From positions 2,542,001-2,606,000 of the forward strand of contig NZ_JACHBR010000001.1 of the NCBI RefSeq assembly GCF_014200435.1: a stretch of DNA of 64,000 nt, read 5' to 3'. The position numbers were made by a program, and so were the translations under genes. Under the pieces are notes generated by a model. That model was not told where the DNA came from and did no database searches. It saw only the letters and a list, made by a program, of their open reading frames with translations. This document shows, piece after piece, positions 34,795-42,938 of this stretch (position 1 is the stretch's first letter; the number at the start of each line of letters is the position of its first letter). The DNA comes from Sphaerisporangium krabiense. GTDB lineage: Bacteria > Actinomycetota > Actinomycetes > Streptosporangiales > Streptosporangiaceae.

Positions 34795-34989
34795 ATGAAC
34801 GGTGGCGTCTATGTCGCCTTGGCCTTGTGCATTGGCATCGTCGCGGGTCTGGTGGCGGGAAGGGCCTCCCCCGAAGCGTCGATAACGCCACGAGGAGGCA
34901 CGGATAACGATCAAGGTGTCAAGCATCAAGCGAGGCCAGAGTGTCAACCATCAAGCGAGACAGGACAGCGGGCCCCAGCCATCCGGTGA
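34795..34989 (+). CDS. Possible small membrane protein or remnant
   Basis: 64 codons from ATG 34795: MNGGVYVALALCIGIVAGLV gives one clear membrane helix, then GRASPEASITPRGGT, and after that a sequence without pattern. Short actinobacterial membrane proteins begin similarly and continue with a second helix that is missing here, so this may be a decayed fragment. No ribosome site stands out. Confidence 0.3.
   Translation: MNGGVYVALALCIGIVAGLVAGRASPEASITPRGGTDNDQGVKHQARPECQPSSETGQRAPAIR
34916..34961 (+). repeat. Two-copy tandem repeat (25-bp period)
   Basis: GTGTCAAGCATCAAGCGAGG at 34916 and GTGTCAACCATCAAGCGAGA at 34941. Confidence 0.5.
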
Positions 34990-35178
34990 GAACTTTCGTT
35001 ACGGTTTCGAAGCGGTCCGCTCCGCGGCCTGCTGCCAACTGTCCGCCGAAGCAGGCGTGCGGCCAGTTCCGTCAGGTCCTGCCCCGGCGGACAGCCGCCG
35101 GTATCTACAAAGTGACAGATTCAGGCTTTGGCGCCACAATAAGATCCTTCTCTCGTCGACTTATACAGGGGAAGTTTG

Positions 35179-35895
35179 GTGCCGACAGCCCGCCCGGACG
35201 AAAACGATCTTCAGGTTCCACGCGCGACCCGTCTAATCAGAGAGGAGATAGCCAAGTTCTTGGCCTCGGAAGACCCGAACAACCCGTCGAGCAAGCTGGG
35301 CAAAGCGAAGGCCGCTATATATGCTTTCTATGATTACGATGGCGAGCCAATCTATGTGGGCCAGACTTCAGAGGGCGTTTCTTCTCGAATTGGACGCCAT
35401 CTGACAGGGCAACGATCTGACGCGGTTGCAAAATTCGTTCTAGATCCGTTCGAGGTCGCTGAAATCCAGGTCTGGACGATACATGGGATCATCGTACCAG
35501 GAATGTCAACCAGCGAGAAAAGGGCTTTGCTCAACCGCTATGAGTCGACCGTATACCAGGAGCTCCGCAATCAAGCACGTTTCCGGGCTATCTTGAACGA
35601 GGCCGTTCCTGCGGAAATTCCTCCGGTAGAGCTTCCGGATTCTATTCGCGGGCGAATAATTCCCGACGAGCTTTGGGGCGATAGGAGGCATTCTGATGTT
35701 CGAATCGCACGGAGGGCTAACCATGTAGCTCGCTTGTCTCAACTTATCAGTGAGCGCCAGCCTAGTTCTGGGCTGCGACGAACCCTTCATCTTCAGACCC
35801 AACGCCTGGAATGGCTGAGCAACAAGCGCCTTGAAGACCTAAAAATCCCTCGATACCACCAAGAAGGAGAACAAACCGAAATTGAAGACGATTAG
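35179..35895 (+). CDS. GIY-YIG family nuclease (candidate restriction endonuclease)
   Basis: 238 aa from GTG 35179, with AGGGGAAG at 35167-35174. The GIY-YIG core spans about residues 45-95: IYAFYDYDGEPIYVGQTSEG then SSRIGRHLTGQ with the catalytic Arg, and a Glu in NRYESTVYQELRN. The C-terminal ~100 residues are basic and probably bind DNA. Beside Vsr and a C5 methyltransferase, the likely role is the cutting subunit of a type II restriction-modification system. GIY-YIG restriction enzymes such as Eco29kI are known, but assignment to that family is not secure. Base composition is much less GC-biased than the backbone. Confidence 0.78.
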   Translation: MPTARPDENDLQVPRATRLIREEIAKFLASEDPNNPSSKLGKAKAAIYAFYDYDGEPIYVGQTSEGVSSRIGRHLTGQRSDAVAKFVLDPFEVAEIQVWTIHGIIVPGMSTSEKRALLNRYESTVYQELRNQARFRAILNEAVPAEIPPVELPDSIRGRIIPDELWGDRRHSDVRIARRANHVARLSQLISERQPSSGLRRTLHLQTQRLEWLSNKRLEDLKIPRYHQEGEQTEIEDD

Positions 35896-35921
35896 TAGAG
35901 TGAAGCCCGGCACTTGTCTAT

Positions 35922-36341
35922 TTATCGTCCCTTAACGGCATCTCTCACTCGCTCGGCAGCTAGCTGAGGGTCTTCGTGCTCCCAAATGCGAATTACCAGC
36001 CAACCTGCTTCCCGTAACCTTTGGTCGGTGTCGGCATCTCGCTTCCTGTTGCGCTCTACCTTTTCAGACCAATAGCTGCCGTTTCTCACTGCCCGGGTAT
36101 GATGTTCGGGGCAACCATGCCAGAAGCATCCGTCCAGGAAGACAGCGACCTTCGCCCGCGTGAACACAAGATCCGCTGTGCGGCGAAGATCAGAAACGGG
36201 TCGCGCCGACACCCGATACCTCACCCCCAACCGATGCACAGCCCGTCGAAGGGCTAGTTCGGGCTTAGTGTCGCGGCTCTTGTTCGCCTGCATGCTCGCC
36301 CTGCTTGCCGCAGTTGAGGCCCATGATGTCGTGTCTGGCAC
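35922..36341 (-). CDS. vsr: Very short patch repair endonuclease Vsr
   Basis: 139 aa. SMQANKSRDTKPELALRRAV is the conserved N-terminal helix; TADLVFTRAKVAVFLDGCFW followed by HGCPEHH holds the catalytic Asp and His of the Vsr (PD-D/ExK-like) fold. It nicks 5' of T in T:G mismatches that arise when 5-methylcytosine deaminates, protecting methylated sites. It stands divergently beside the cytosine methyltransferase that creates those sites. Confidence 0.93.
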   Translation of the reverse strand: MPDTTSWASTAASRASMQANKSRDTKPELALRRAVHRLGVRYRVSARPVSDLRRTADLVFTRAKVAVFLDGCFWHGCPEHHTRAVRNGSYWSEKVERNRKRDADTDQRLREAGWLVIRIWEHEDPQLAAERVRDAVKGR

Positions 36342-36431
36342 AGTGTGACACTAGCGCGCCGCGCGCGAACTAGAAGACAGAGGTGGGGACAACCTGCACT
36401 CACGTTCCATCCGTGTCTTAGTATCAGGGGC

Positions 36432-37643
36432 GTGACTCAAGCAGCGGTTCAGCACCCGTCCGCCTCCACAACCTCAGAACAGGCCAAGGCAGGAGAGGAA
36501 GCCACGTCCCCGACGGTGGCCGAGTTCTTCGCGGGGATCGGACTGGCACGCATGGGTCTTGAACGGGCCGGCTTCCGAGTTGTCTGGGCCAATGACATAG
36601 AGGAAACCAAACGAGAAACGTATCTCGGCCACTTCAAGGATTCACACAGCAAGGAGCACTACAAACTCGCGGACATCGCAGATATCGCCCAAGACCCCTC
36701 CGGAGAAAACTTTCCTCCTGTAGTCAGCCTGGCATGGGCATCGTTCCCTTGCACTGACCTGTCACTCGCTGGCGACCGGAGAGGCTTGGCCGGAAAGCAT
36801 TCCAGGACCTTTTGGCATTTTACCGACATCCTCGAACGATCTGAAGATCTGCCCCCAGTCGTTGCTATTGAGAATGTTAACGGGTTCGCTACGAGCCATC
36901 GAGGTGCCGACCTAAGGGCCGCAGTCAAAAGGTTGGGTGATCTCGGGTACTGGGTTGACGTCCTGACTCTAGATGCGCGTAGCTGGGTGCCTCAGTCTCG
37001 GCCCCGCCTGTTCTTGGTCGCCTCTCTCAAGAAGGCAATACAAGAAGTAGAGCGTGACTACACTCTGAGGCCGCATTGGCTCGATCATGTATTTGACGAC
37101 TCCAATCTTCGGACACAGCGTGCCTTCATCCCCTCCCCCCCTCTTCACAAGACCACAGGCTGGACGGAACTTGTAGAGGAAATACCGATCGAAAATAAGA
37201 TCTGGTGGAACGAAGAACGAACCGCGAAGTTCATCGAGCAGCTTTCTGAAATACAGCTTAAGAGAGTATCCTCTTTGCAGGAAACCGGCTTGATCCACTA
37301 TAGGACTGCCTATCGTAGAACCCGTGACGGGAAGCCGGCGTGGGAGATTCGCGCAGACGATATCGCTGGCTGCCTTCGAACGGCTCGTGGTGGATCCTCT
37401 AAGCAGGCCGTTGTGCGAATGGAGAGGGGTACGCTACACGTTCGATGGATGACTCGTCTTGAATATGCCCGCCTTATGGGTGCGGGCGAATACACTGTTC
37501 CCGAGCGCGATAGTCAGGCAGTCATGGGTTTCGGCGATGCTGTCTGTGTGGACGCCGTCGAATGGCTAGCCAAGAATTACCTTGAGCCTCTTCTCAAAGG
37601 TGACCTACTCATCGAAGGTGTGGAAACAACACCCGCTCTCTAA
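36432..37643 (+). CDS. C5-cytosine DNA methyltransferase
   Basis: 403 aa from GTG 36432 (AGGGG at 36426); the frame is open to 36345 without a site. Motif I is EFFAGIGLARMGLERAGF (about residues 31-48), motif IV SFPCTDLSLAG with the catalytic Cys (about 104), motif VI AIENVNGFA (about 146), motif VIII QSRPRLFLV, and motifs IX-X appear near the end (RLEYARLMG, MGFGDAVCVDAVEWLA). It methylates cytosine C5 in a specific sequence and thereby protects DNA from its cognate nuclease; the GIY-YIG or HNH protein is the candidate. Confidence 0.95.
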   Translation: MTQAAVQHPSASTTSEQAKAGEEATSPTVAEFFAGIGLARMGLERAGFRVVWANDIEETKRETYLGHFKDSHSKEHYKLADIADIAQDPSGENFPPVVSLAWASFPCTDLSLAGDRRGLAGKHSRTFWHFTDILERSEDLPPVVAIENVNGFATSHRGADLRAAVKRLGDLGYWVDVLTLDARSWVPQSRPRLFLVASLKKAIQEVERDYTLRPHWLDHVFDDSNLRTQRAFIPSPPLHKTTGWTELVEEIPIENKIWWNEERTAKFIEQLSEIQLKRVSSLQETGLIHYRTAYRRTRDGKPAWEIRADDIAGCLRTARGGSSKQAVVRMERGTLHVRWMTRLEYARLMGAGEYTVPERDSQAVMGFGDAVCVDAVEWLAKNYLEPLLKGDLLIEGVETTPAL

Positions 37644-38438
37644 TATATTCGGCCCTTCCGGTGGTCATACCTTGGTTGCTGTAGGTGGGCTCTGCTGAAC
37701 GTAGGGAGGCTACGGCACTGACTAAGAAGAGCACGGGCCGCCTTGGTGTCGAGGACTGCTGCCGGCAGCCGTGAGTGGGGCAGGCTAGGCGGCGGATCCG
37801 CACTACGATCAGTACACGGCGGGCTGCGCTCGTGATAGCTAGAACGCGGGCCGTGTTAGCTCCGCAGCACGGCAGGCGACGCCTTCGTCCGGTGCCCGAA
37901 CCCCATATCCGGAGTTGCTCGCCTTCGCCCGTCACGTCCTCCACGATGAGTGGAGATAACCCGGAAAATACCGTACATAAAAGATCATCTACACCAAGTA
38001 CGACTCAGCGTGACGCCGTGACACCCAATGTCGCCACCGAATTGGAGACAGAGCCGAAGACCGTACAGTCCCCATGGCAACGCTGTGGCAGGGAGCTCAC
38101 AGCCTCCTCCCACTCCGAACTTTTTCGATCATGCCAAGGAAACTGCAAATCCGACCAGCAACCATGACACAACCAGGAACTCTCGTGAGCGTAGATGGAC
38201 CTGACGGAGATAGGGAGCGCGCGCCCTTCATGGCAGAGGACGCTGGAAGTCGCTAGCAATCGGCGCGATGGTCGTCATCTTGCTCATGCTTCTCGGTAGA
38301 TGTAGCAGTCAGGGCACTCACTGGGGTGAAGGAGAGTCCTGTGACAACGTGAGCGTCGAGCTTGCGGTTGTGGTTAAGTTCTGACCGGCATCTGTCGAGG
38401 TGGTGACAGATGACTAGAGGACCGATACTGCAGTACCT
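37644..38438. other. Intergenic stretch with possible transposase remnant
   Basis: 795 bp without an intact gene. A minus-strand fragment at 37700-37944 resembles the N-terminal zinc-finger part of an ISL3 transposase. 37950-38438 shows no coding pattern. Confidence 0.45.
37700..37944 (-). pseudogene. Possible ISL3-family transposase fragment
   Basis: The minus-strand frame contains VLIVVRIRRLACPTHGCRQQ, which resembles the V-R-x-R-R-(F/L)-x-C-x(4)-C segment at the start of ISL3 transposases, preceded by a degenerate CCGANTARV in place of CPxCG. No start, catalytic domain or terminal repeat is seen. Confidence 0.3.
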
Positions 38439-39395
38439 TTAGTTGGCTCGGTAGACGGCCGATCGATGCCAGGCGTAGTACTTCTCGCGTTTTTTGTTCC
38501 ACCAGGGCGTTGCTCGGCCAGCGAGCCGGGCTTGCACGTGTGAGGCCAGCGCAGAGCCATGAGCCGTTGACGGGCTGATCATCAGTTGTCCTCCAGTGGC
38601 AACCGAGACAAGACCTTCTTCGTAGAGAGCGTCACAGCCTAAGAGGCACGTAAGCATTCCAATGTTGGCAAGGTCTCTGCGTTCTTCGTCTGTGCAGTCC
38701 TTGCGCCTCTTGATGTGCGCGGCGATGAGGAGTCTGGGCGGCAGGTCCAGTCCGCACAGAGCACAGGTGCCCAAGGAAGAACCGGGTGGCATCAGGAGCA
38801 GTCGGAGGTTGGCTTGTTCGCCTCGTTGAGGAACCAAGCCTATGCGCTCAAGGGCGCCCTCGAAGGTGGTTGGGGGGTGCTGCGCTGCCGTGGGCGAAGT
38901 CGGCTTGTAAGCCATAGTGGGAAGCAGATCGACGATGGAGGGCGCAGCGAGATCCGCTTCGAGGAGGGCGGCATCGGCAGGGGTGTAGCCAGGCACCTTC
39001 AGATGCAGCCTGATGCGTTTATTCCGGTTTCCGTCCGAAGACCGCCCGATATGCCGTTGCCCGCGTTTCAGTTTCTGAAAGACCTCGCTTGTACCTGGCT
39101 CATCCAGCAACCGGATTGGTACGTCCAAGAGCCTTCGCTCAGACTCCGGCACGTTCGCCTTCTGCGTGGTCTTCGAATCCACCATCGCGTCCAGGAGGAG
39201 AGCGTCCATGTCGCGTAGTCGGCTGAGAAGCAGCACGAGAGCCGCATTGTAGTCGGAGTTCCGCGGCCGGCCTTGGGGGGCGTCCTTCCCCGGCCTGCCG
39301 CCCCCGCTTTCCAGAACCAGGGCCAGACCTTCTCCGTCTGACTCAATCGAGTAGGCGGCATTCAGGATCTTGCCACGATCATCACTGGGACGCAT
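38439..39395 (-). CDS. HNH endonuclease with unknown N-terminal domain
   Basis: 318 aa. Residues 211-265 are a treble-clef HNH domain: CALCGLDLPPRLLIAAHIKR followed by DLANIGMLTCLLGCDALYEE, with the CxxC zinc pair, the catalytic His of AAH and an Asn; the third position is GCD rather than the usual NHH. The first ~200 residues (GRPRNSDYNAALVLLLSRLR, SERRLLDVPIRLLD, NKRIRLHLKVPGYTPADAAL) are not recognised and may read modified or specific DNA. It lies opposite AIPR within the defence cargo. It could be a type II or a modification-dependent type IV enzyme. Confidence 0.82.
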   Translation of the reverse strand: MRPSDDRGKILNAAYSIESDGEGLALVLESGGGRPGKDAPQGRPRNSDYNAALVLLLSRLRDMDALLLDAMVDSKTTQKANVPESERRLLDVPIRLLDEPGTSEVFQKLKRGQRHIGRSSDGNRNKRIRLHLKVPGYTPADAALLEADLAAPSIVDLLPTMAYKPTSPTAAQHPPTTFEGALERIGLVPQRGEQANLRLLLMPPGSSLGTCALCGLDLPPRLLIAAHIKRRKDCTDEERRDLANIGMLTCLLGCDALYEEGLVSVATGGQLMISPSTAHGSALASHVQARLAGRATPWWNKKREKYYAWHRSAVYRAN

Positions 39396-39895
39396 GAACC
39401 CACCATGTCACACCTGCCGGATACAGCGATGTGGGCATGCAATGACAGATTGCTAAGGCCGAGGCCTTGACTGGCAGTGATGGCAGTCGATGTGAAGATT
39501 TCGGCGCTGCGCCCGGTCCAGTTAGCAGCCGCCCCGTGGACGATCTTGTTTGCCCACCATTACAGTACTAGAGACTGTTGCTATCACAAGCCGATTGATC
39601 GAGCCTGAAGCGGGAGCTCGTGATCTCTAACCCCCTCGGGCGTGAGTGCTCGCCGGCGACGAACACCTCTGTCGCACCGTTCCGACCGGTAGAGCAGACC
39701 GCTTCACTCGTGTGCTGGCTCCTGGCTGGTGGCAGTGAGATTTGTTGCGGGTGCGGCGTTCGAGCAGGCAGGAGGAGGTCTGGTTGCGGGCGATTACCGT
39801 AGTTTGCGCTACATCATTGAATCGCGCCGTCCAAGCCGTGCGGCTATGGCACAATGGTGCGGGAACCGAGGACAACGGGATAAGTGGGAGAAGAA
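39396..39895. other. Divergent gap between HNH and AIPR genes
   Basis: 500 bp with no gene. GAGTGCTCGCCGGCGACGAA at 39644 and the following ~20 bp resemble the left part of the hairpin at 42229, suggesting a shared element. A GGGAGAAG ribosome site for AIPR ends the region. Confidence 0.4.
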
Positions 39896-41635
39896 ATGGT
39901 CGCGCCAATTCCAGAGCAAGTAGTACTCAAGTCTCTCTTCGATGAATTCTGTGCAAATGAGTATCCCGGAGAAAAAGTCGATGATGTCTTTGAGATTTAC
40001 GGATCATCACAGATTTTGAAGCCGAGAGAAATCTCGCCGGATGAGCTTTCTGCTGGAATTGTGGATGGCGAAAAAGATGGTGGAATCGATAGTTTTTTTG
40101 TCTTCTTGAATGGTGCTCTTCTAAGTCCCGATGATCCCGTTCTTACGCCAGGCGACCCTTCGGTGAAGAAGATCGGTCATCGTCCACTTGTTGAAGTTTT
40201 CCTGATTCAGTCAAGGAACACAGATAAATGGAGCGAGTCGGTCTGGGGGAATCTTCTTTCTTCCCTGGATGTTCTCCTCGATCTGAGTACTCAGGACAGC
40301 GAGATGGAGGAGTTCTACAACGTAGCGGTCATCGAGAGTACAGGAATCTTGAGGCGTGCAGTAACGTCTCTTGCTGGCAAGTTCCCTCGAATCAAATTTA
40401 ATCTTTTTTATGTGACGCGGGCACCCGAGGAGAACATCTCCGCAACCTTGAAAATGCGCGCCGCTCAGGTTGAGCAGCGCGTTGAGAGTAAGCTAACTAC
40501 TGGCTCTAAGGTGAGCGCTACTCATGTCGGGGCGCAAGGGCTGTATAAAATAGCTGGAGAGGACTTTGGTCAGCCCGCAAAGCTTGAATTTCGTAACCTG
40601 ATTCGGGAGAAGAGCTCTTACTTGGGTGTGGTTACACTCCGGAGTTACCTGGATTTCGTGCGGTCAGACCAAGGGAAGCTTCGAGATGAGCTCTTCGATT
40701 CGAACGTTCGAGATTTCGAGGGCGATAATTCGGTTAACGAAGCGATCGGGTCGACTCTGGCAACGGATGACGATGCCGAGTTCTGGTGGCTGAATAACGG
40801 TGTAACCGTACTAGGGACAGAGGTCGATGGGCCGCAGAACACGCTTACGGTCTCGCAGCCACTCATAGTGAACGGACTACAAACGACTCACGTTCTCGAC
40901 GAGGCTGAAAGATCTGGAACGCTAAATCCTTCGCGACTTGAGGATGGAATAGTCGTACGCGTCATCGAATCAGATGATGAAGACACTCGCGATAAGGTAA
41001 TTGCGGGCACCAATAGACAAACTCGGGTGCCGACCGTTTCCCTCTATGCAACCCAGCCTCTCCAGCGCGATATTGAACGTTATCTACTTGCTCACAACTG
41101 GTATTACGAGCGCCGCAAGAACCGCTACAAAAATCAGGGAAAGCCCGCCAAGAGGAGGATCACTATGAACCTCTTGGCGCAGGCGATGATTACATTGATG
41201 TTGGGTCAACCGGATACGGCACGTGCGCGGCCCTCCACTGCACTAGGTCGTGTGGCCGGATACGCATCGGTATTCCCTGAGGATTTGAATGTTAAGGCCT
41301 ACTTGACAGCCGTGGAAATTATCAAAGCGGTGGACGACTTTCTCAGAACGGATGCCGCAAAAGAATTATTGGACGAGTACAGTAACACTCGCTTCTATGT
41401 GGCGGTCGGATACGAGATTTTGGCGCTAGGAATCAAGAACCCAAAGCAGATCCATTTCAAAGAAAACTATCATCGCCTTACCGCTCCGCTTGACATGGCG
41501 GTCGCCGGGAAGGCGTTGACGATCCTTGCCTTGACTGCCGACTCGTATCAGAAAAAGTTCTCCAAATTGTCGCGAGATTCCATATTTAAGAGCGTAGAAT
41601 TTCGCGATCTCTACTTCGATGCGCTTGTGGAGTAA
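39896..41635 (+). CDS. AIPR-family (abortive infection phage resistance) protein
   Basis: 579 aa from ATG 39896 with GGGAGAAG at 39885-39892. The N-terminal part has IVDGEKDGGIDSFFVFLNG and VEVFLIQSRNTDKWSESVW, which resembles a PD-(D/E)xK nuclease core (D-G-G-I-D, then Q-S/K). The AIPR signature follows: DAEFWWLNNGVTVLG (about residues 293-307) and QPLIVNGLQTTHVLDE (about 321-336), then AGTNRQTRVPTVSLYATQPL. PF10592 members occur in phage abortive-infection and restriction loci. A nuclease that kills or arrests the infected cell is likely. Codon use is markedly less GC-rich than the chromosome. Confidence 0.88.
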   Translation: MVAPIPEQVVLKSLFDEFCANEYPGEKVDDVFEIYGSSQILKPREISPDELSAGIVDGEKDGGIDSFFVFLNGALLSPDDPVLTPGDPSVKKIGHRPLVEVFLIQSRNTDKWSESVWGNLLSSLDVLLDLSTQDSEMEEFYNVAVIESTGILRRAVTSLAGKFPRIKFNLFYVTRAPEENISATLKMRAAQVEQRVESKLTTGSKVSATHVGAQGLYKIAGEDFGQPAKLEFRNLIREKSSYLGVVTLRSYLDFVRSDQGKLRDELFDSNVRDFEGDNSVNEAIGSTLATDDDAEFWWLNNGVTVLGTEVDGPQNTLTVSQPLIVNGLQTTHVLDEAERSGTLNPSRLEDGIVVRVIESDDEDTRDKVIAGTNRQTRVPTVSLYATQPLQRDIERYLLAHNWYYERRKNRYKNQGKPAKRRITMNLLAQAMITLMLGQPDTARARPSTALGRVAGYASVFPEDLNVKAYLTAVEIIKAVDDFLRTDAAKELLDEYSNTRFYVAVGYEILALGIKNPKQIHFKENYHRLTAPLDMAVAGKALTILALTADSYQKKFSKLSRDSIFKSVEFRDLYFDALVE

Positions 41636-42549
41636 TAGTTGTGAGGCTGGCCATGACTCTAGGATGATCGGTCCACCGAAGTCCAAGAGAGCGCTGTAGC
41701 GGCGCATGAGGATGAAGTCCATACGTCCGATGGCCAGACGGCCGAGACGCCCTGCGCCCTGACCGTTAGTACTCTATCGGTCTTCGATCCCTACGGTGCG
41801 ATTGCAGAAGTCGTGAGCCAGTCGAGAAGCTCCTCCGGGGCGTCGAGCCGATGGAGAGCGCTAAGCTTATTTCAGGACCGAGCATCTGGACTTCCTGGAC
41901 CTTCCCATCAAGCGGAGAGCTTGGGGTGAACGTGACGATCTATGGTCACTGACGGACGGCTGCCTTGTTGAGCCACCCAGCATTCAGCTATCCGGGTACT
42001 AGACGATTGTGGTTGGCTGCGGAATGGCCTCGGGTGAGTGACAACCGAGGCCGACAAGAGCGGACGCTGCCGGACATGGGGGAAGCTCCGGCGCTGGCTA
42101 AGGGGAGCGTCGGGTCTGCTGGGGATCTCGGTTCAGATGCTTCGCATCGAAGAAGTACGGCTGCTGCTGAGGTCAGCCGGCTGAGCGAGCTCGAAGCGGG
42201 GGGCTCGGGATCCCCAGCTCCCGCGGAGCCGGAGTGCTCGTCCGCGCGAATCCCTCTGTCACACTGTCCCGCCGTTCGCGCGGACGAGCACTCCGGAACG
42301 GCCGGGCTGCTCGCTTGTCGACACGACCTCTTGCCCACACAGGGGTGGGCGGCTCGTTGCGGGCGGCAGGGGTGGCATGGCGGATGTCCAAGTCAGGGAG
42401 GAAGCCGCGTGCAATTAGCCAGGGCGGGCAGGGGCCAGTCGGGGTAACTCGCGGACGGAGTGGTTCGCAGGTCGGATACGCAGCGCGAGGAGGGCCGCTC
42501 ATCGGAGCCTGCGCGTCATCGGCGTCGTGCCGTTCCCGCAGCTGCTCCC
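41636..42549. other. Hairpin-rich non-coding region before attR
   Basis: No convincing gene in 914 bp; the open frames lack ribosome sites and coding bias. Several perfect inverted repeats cluster at 42136-42350, including one of 22 bp. A replication origin or transfer (clt) locus is possible. Confidence 0.45.
42229..42296. repeat. 22-bp perfect inverted repeat (large hairpin)
   Basis: Arms 42229-42250 and 42275-42296 (beginning CCGGAGTGCTCGTCCGCGCG) are exact complements around a 24-nt loop. Smaller hairpins flank it: GATGC/GCATC at 42136-42148, TCAGCCGGCTGA at 42173-42184, and GCCCAC/GTGGGC just after 42330. Confidence 0.75.
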
Positions 42550-42569
42550 TAGTTGCAGTTCTAGTTGCA
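42550..42569 (+). repeat. Putative integrase arm site, right
   Basis: TAGTTGCAGTTCTAGTTGCA, identical to 23903-23922, 85 bp inside attR. Confidence 0.6.
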
Positions 42570-42654
42570 ATCCAGCGCCGTCCTACTTTGTTTCAGGCGG
42601 ACCGGACAGGCCTGTTGATCCAGGTTGAACGGATCTGTACGGCCGAGATCCGAG

Positions 42655-42712
42655 CTGCTAATGCGGTTTGGGTCTACAGCCCATCCGGGGTTCAAATCCC
42701 CGAGCCTCCGCA
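42655..42712 (+). repeat. attR core (tRNA-Ser 3' half)
   Basis: 58 bp identical to attL at 23786-23843. It is only the 3' half of the tRNA, so no functional tRNA is made here. Confidence 0.9.
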
Positions 42713-42718
42713 CCTCAG

Positions 42719-42752
42719 AGGCCCTTTCGCCGTAATCGCGAAGGGGCCTTTC
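42719..42752 (+). terminator. Original chromosomal terminator of tRNA-Ser(GCU)
   Basis: Hairpin AGGCCCTTTCGC/GCGAAGGGGCCT, one G-U pair, followed by TTT. The element has separated it from its tRNA. Confidence 0.7.
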
Positions 42753-42813
42753 TGCTGCACTGAAAGATCCACCACGGGAATGCCGGACCATTGCCGGTCC
42801 ATCCGGCAGACGA

Positions 42814-42918
42814 TCACGCCGAGCCGACCGCCTTACGACGCCCGGGAATCATCGCCACCGTGGCCTCCGCCGCGCGGGCCGGCGCGTCGAACCGCTCGGA
42901 GACGTACTCCTCCCGCAT
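42814..42918 (-). CDS. Possible 34-aa peptide or truncated gene behind a strong promoter
   Basis: ATG 42918 opens MREEYVSERFDAPARAAEAT then VAMIPGRRKAVGSA and stops at 42814. It begins 21 bp after a near-consensus promoter on the same strand. No ribosome site is obvious and no family is recognised; it may be the 5' stub of a lost gene. Little else can be said. Confidence 0.25.
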   Translation of the reverse strand: MREEYVSERFDAPARAAEATVAMIPGRRKAVGSA

Positions 42919-42938
42919 CCGAGGCAATCGGCATCCCT

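Larger units (their letters stand above)
34178..35178. other. 1-kb region between the IS and the GIY-YIG gene
   Basis: Positions 34230-34430 are extremely GC-rich and show no coding pattern. A short membrane-protein-like frame lies at 34795. Two copies of a 21-bp sequence, GTGTCAAGCATCAAGCGAGGC with two differences in the second, start at 34916 and 34941. Base composition drops after about 34640, marking the edge of the acquired cargo. Confidence 0.45.
23786..42712. mobile_element. Integrated AICE-type element in tRNA-Ser(GCU)
   Basis: About 18.9 kb between two identical 58-bp att copies. The backbone has a tyrosine integrase beside attL, an excisionase, a RepSA-like initiator, an FtsK-like translocase, GntR regulators and a NUDIX gene, the set that defines actinomycete integrative and conjugative elements such as pSAM2. 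There is no relaxase or type IV secretion gene, as expected for FtsK-driven double-stranded transfer. The right half is restriction and defence cargo of lower GC. One IS5-type insertion is present. Confidence 0.9.

Noticed and set aside
34916-34961. A CRISPR array
   Set aside because: Only two imperfect copies at a 25-bp period with almost no spacer, and no cas genes anywhere in the window.
41965-42447. A 160-codon plus-strand frame before attR
   Set aside because: It crosses the 22-bp inverted repeat, has no ribosome site and shows no coding bias.
23786-42712. A prophage or type IV-secretion ICE as an alternative to an AICE
   Set aside because: No capsid, tail, terminase, relaxase, VirB4 or coupling-protein genes are present; the FtsK-like translocase, RepSA-like initiator and integrase fit an AICE.
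42655-42712. A second tRNA-Ser gene at attR
   Set aside because: Only the 3' half from the anticodon loop is present; no acceptor 5' strand or D arm precedes it.
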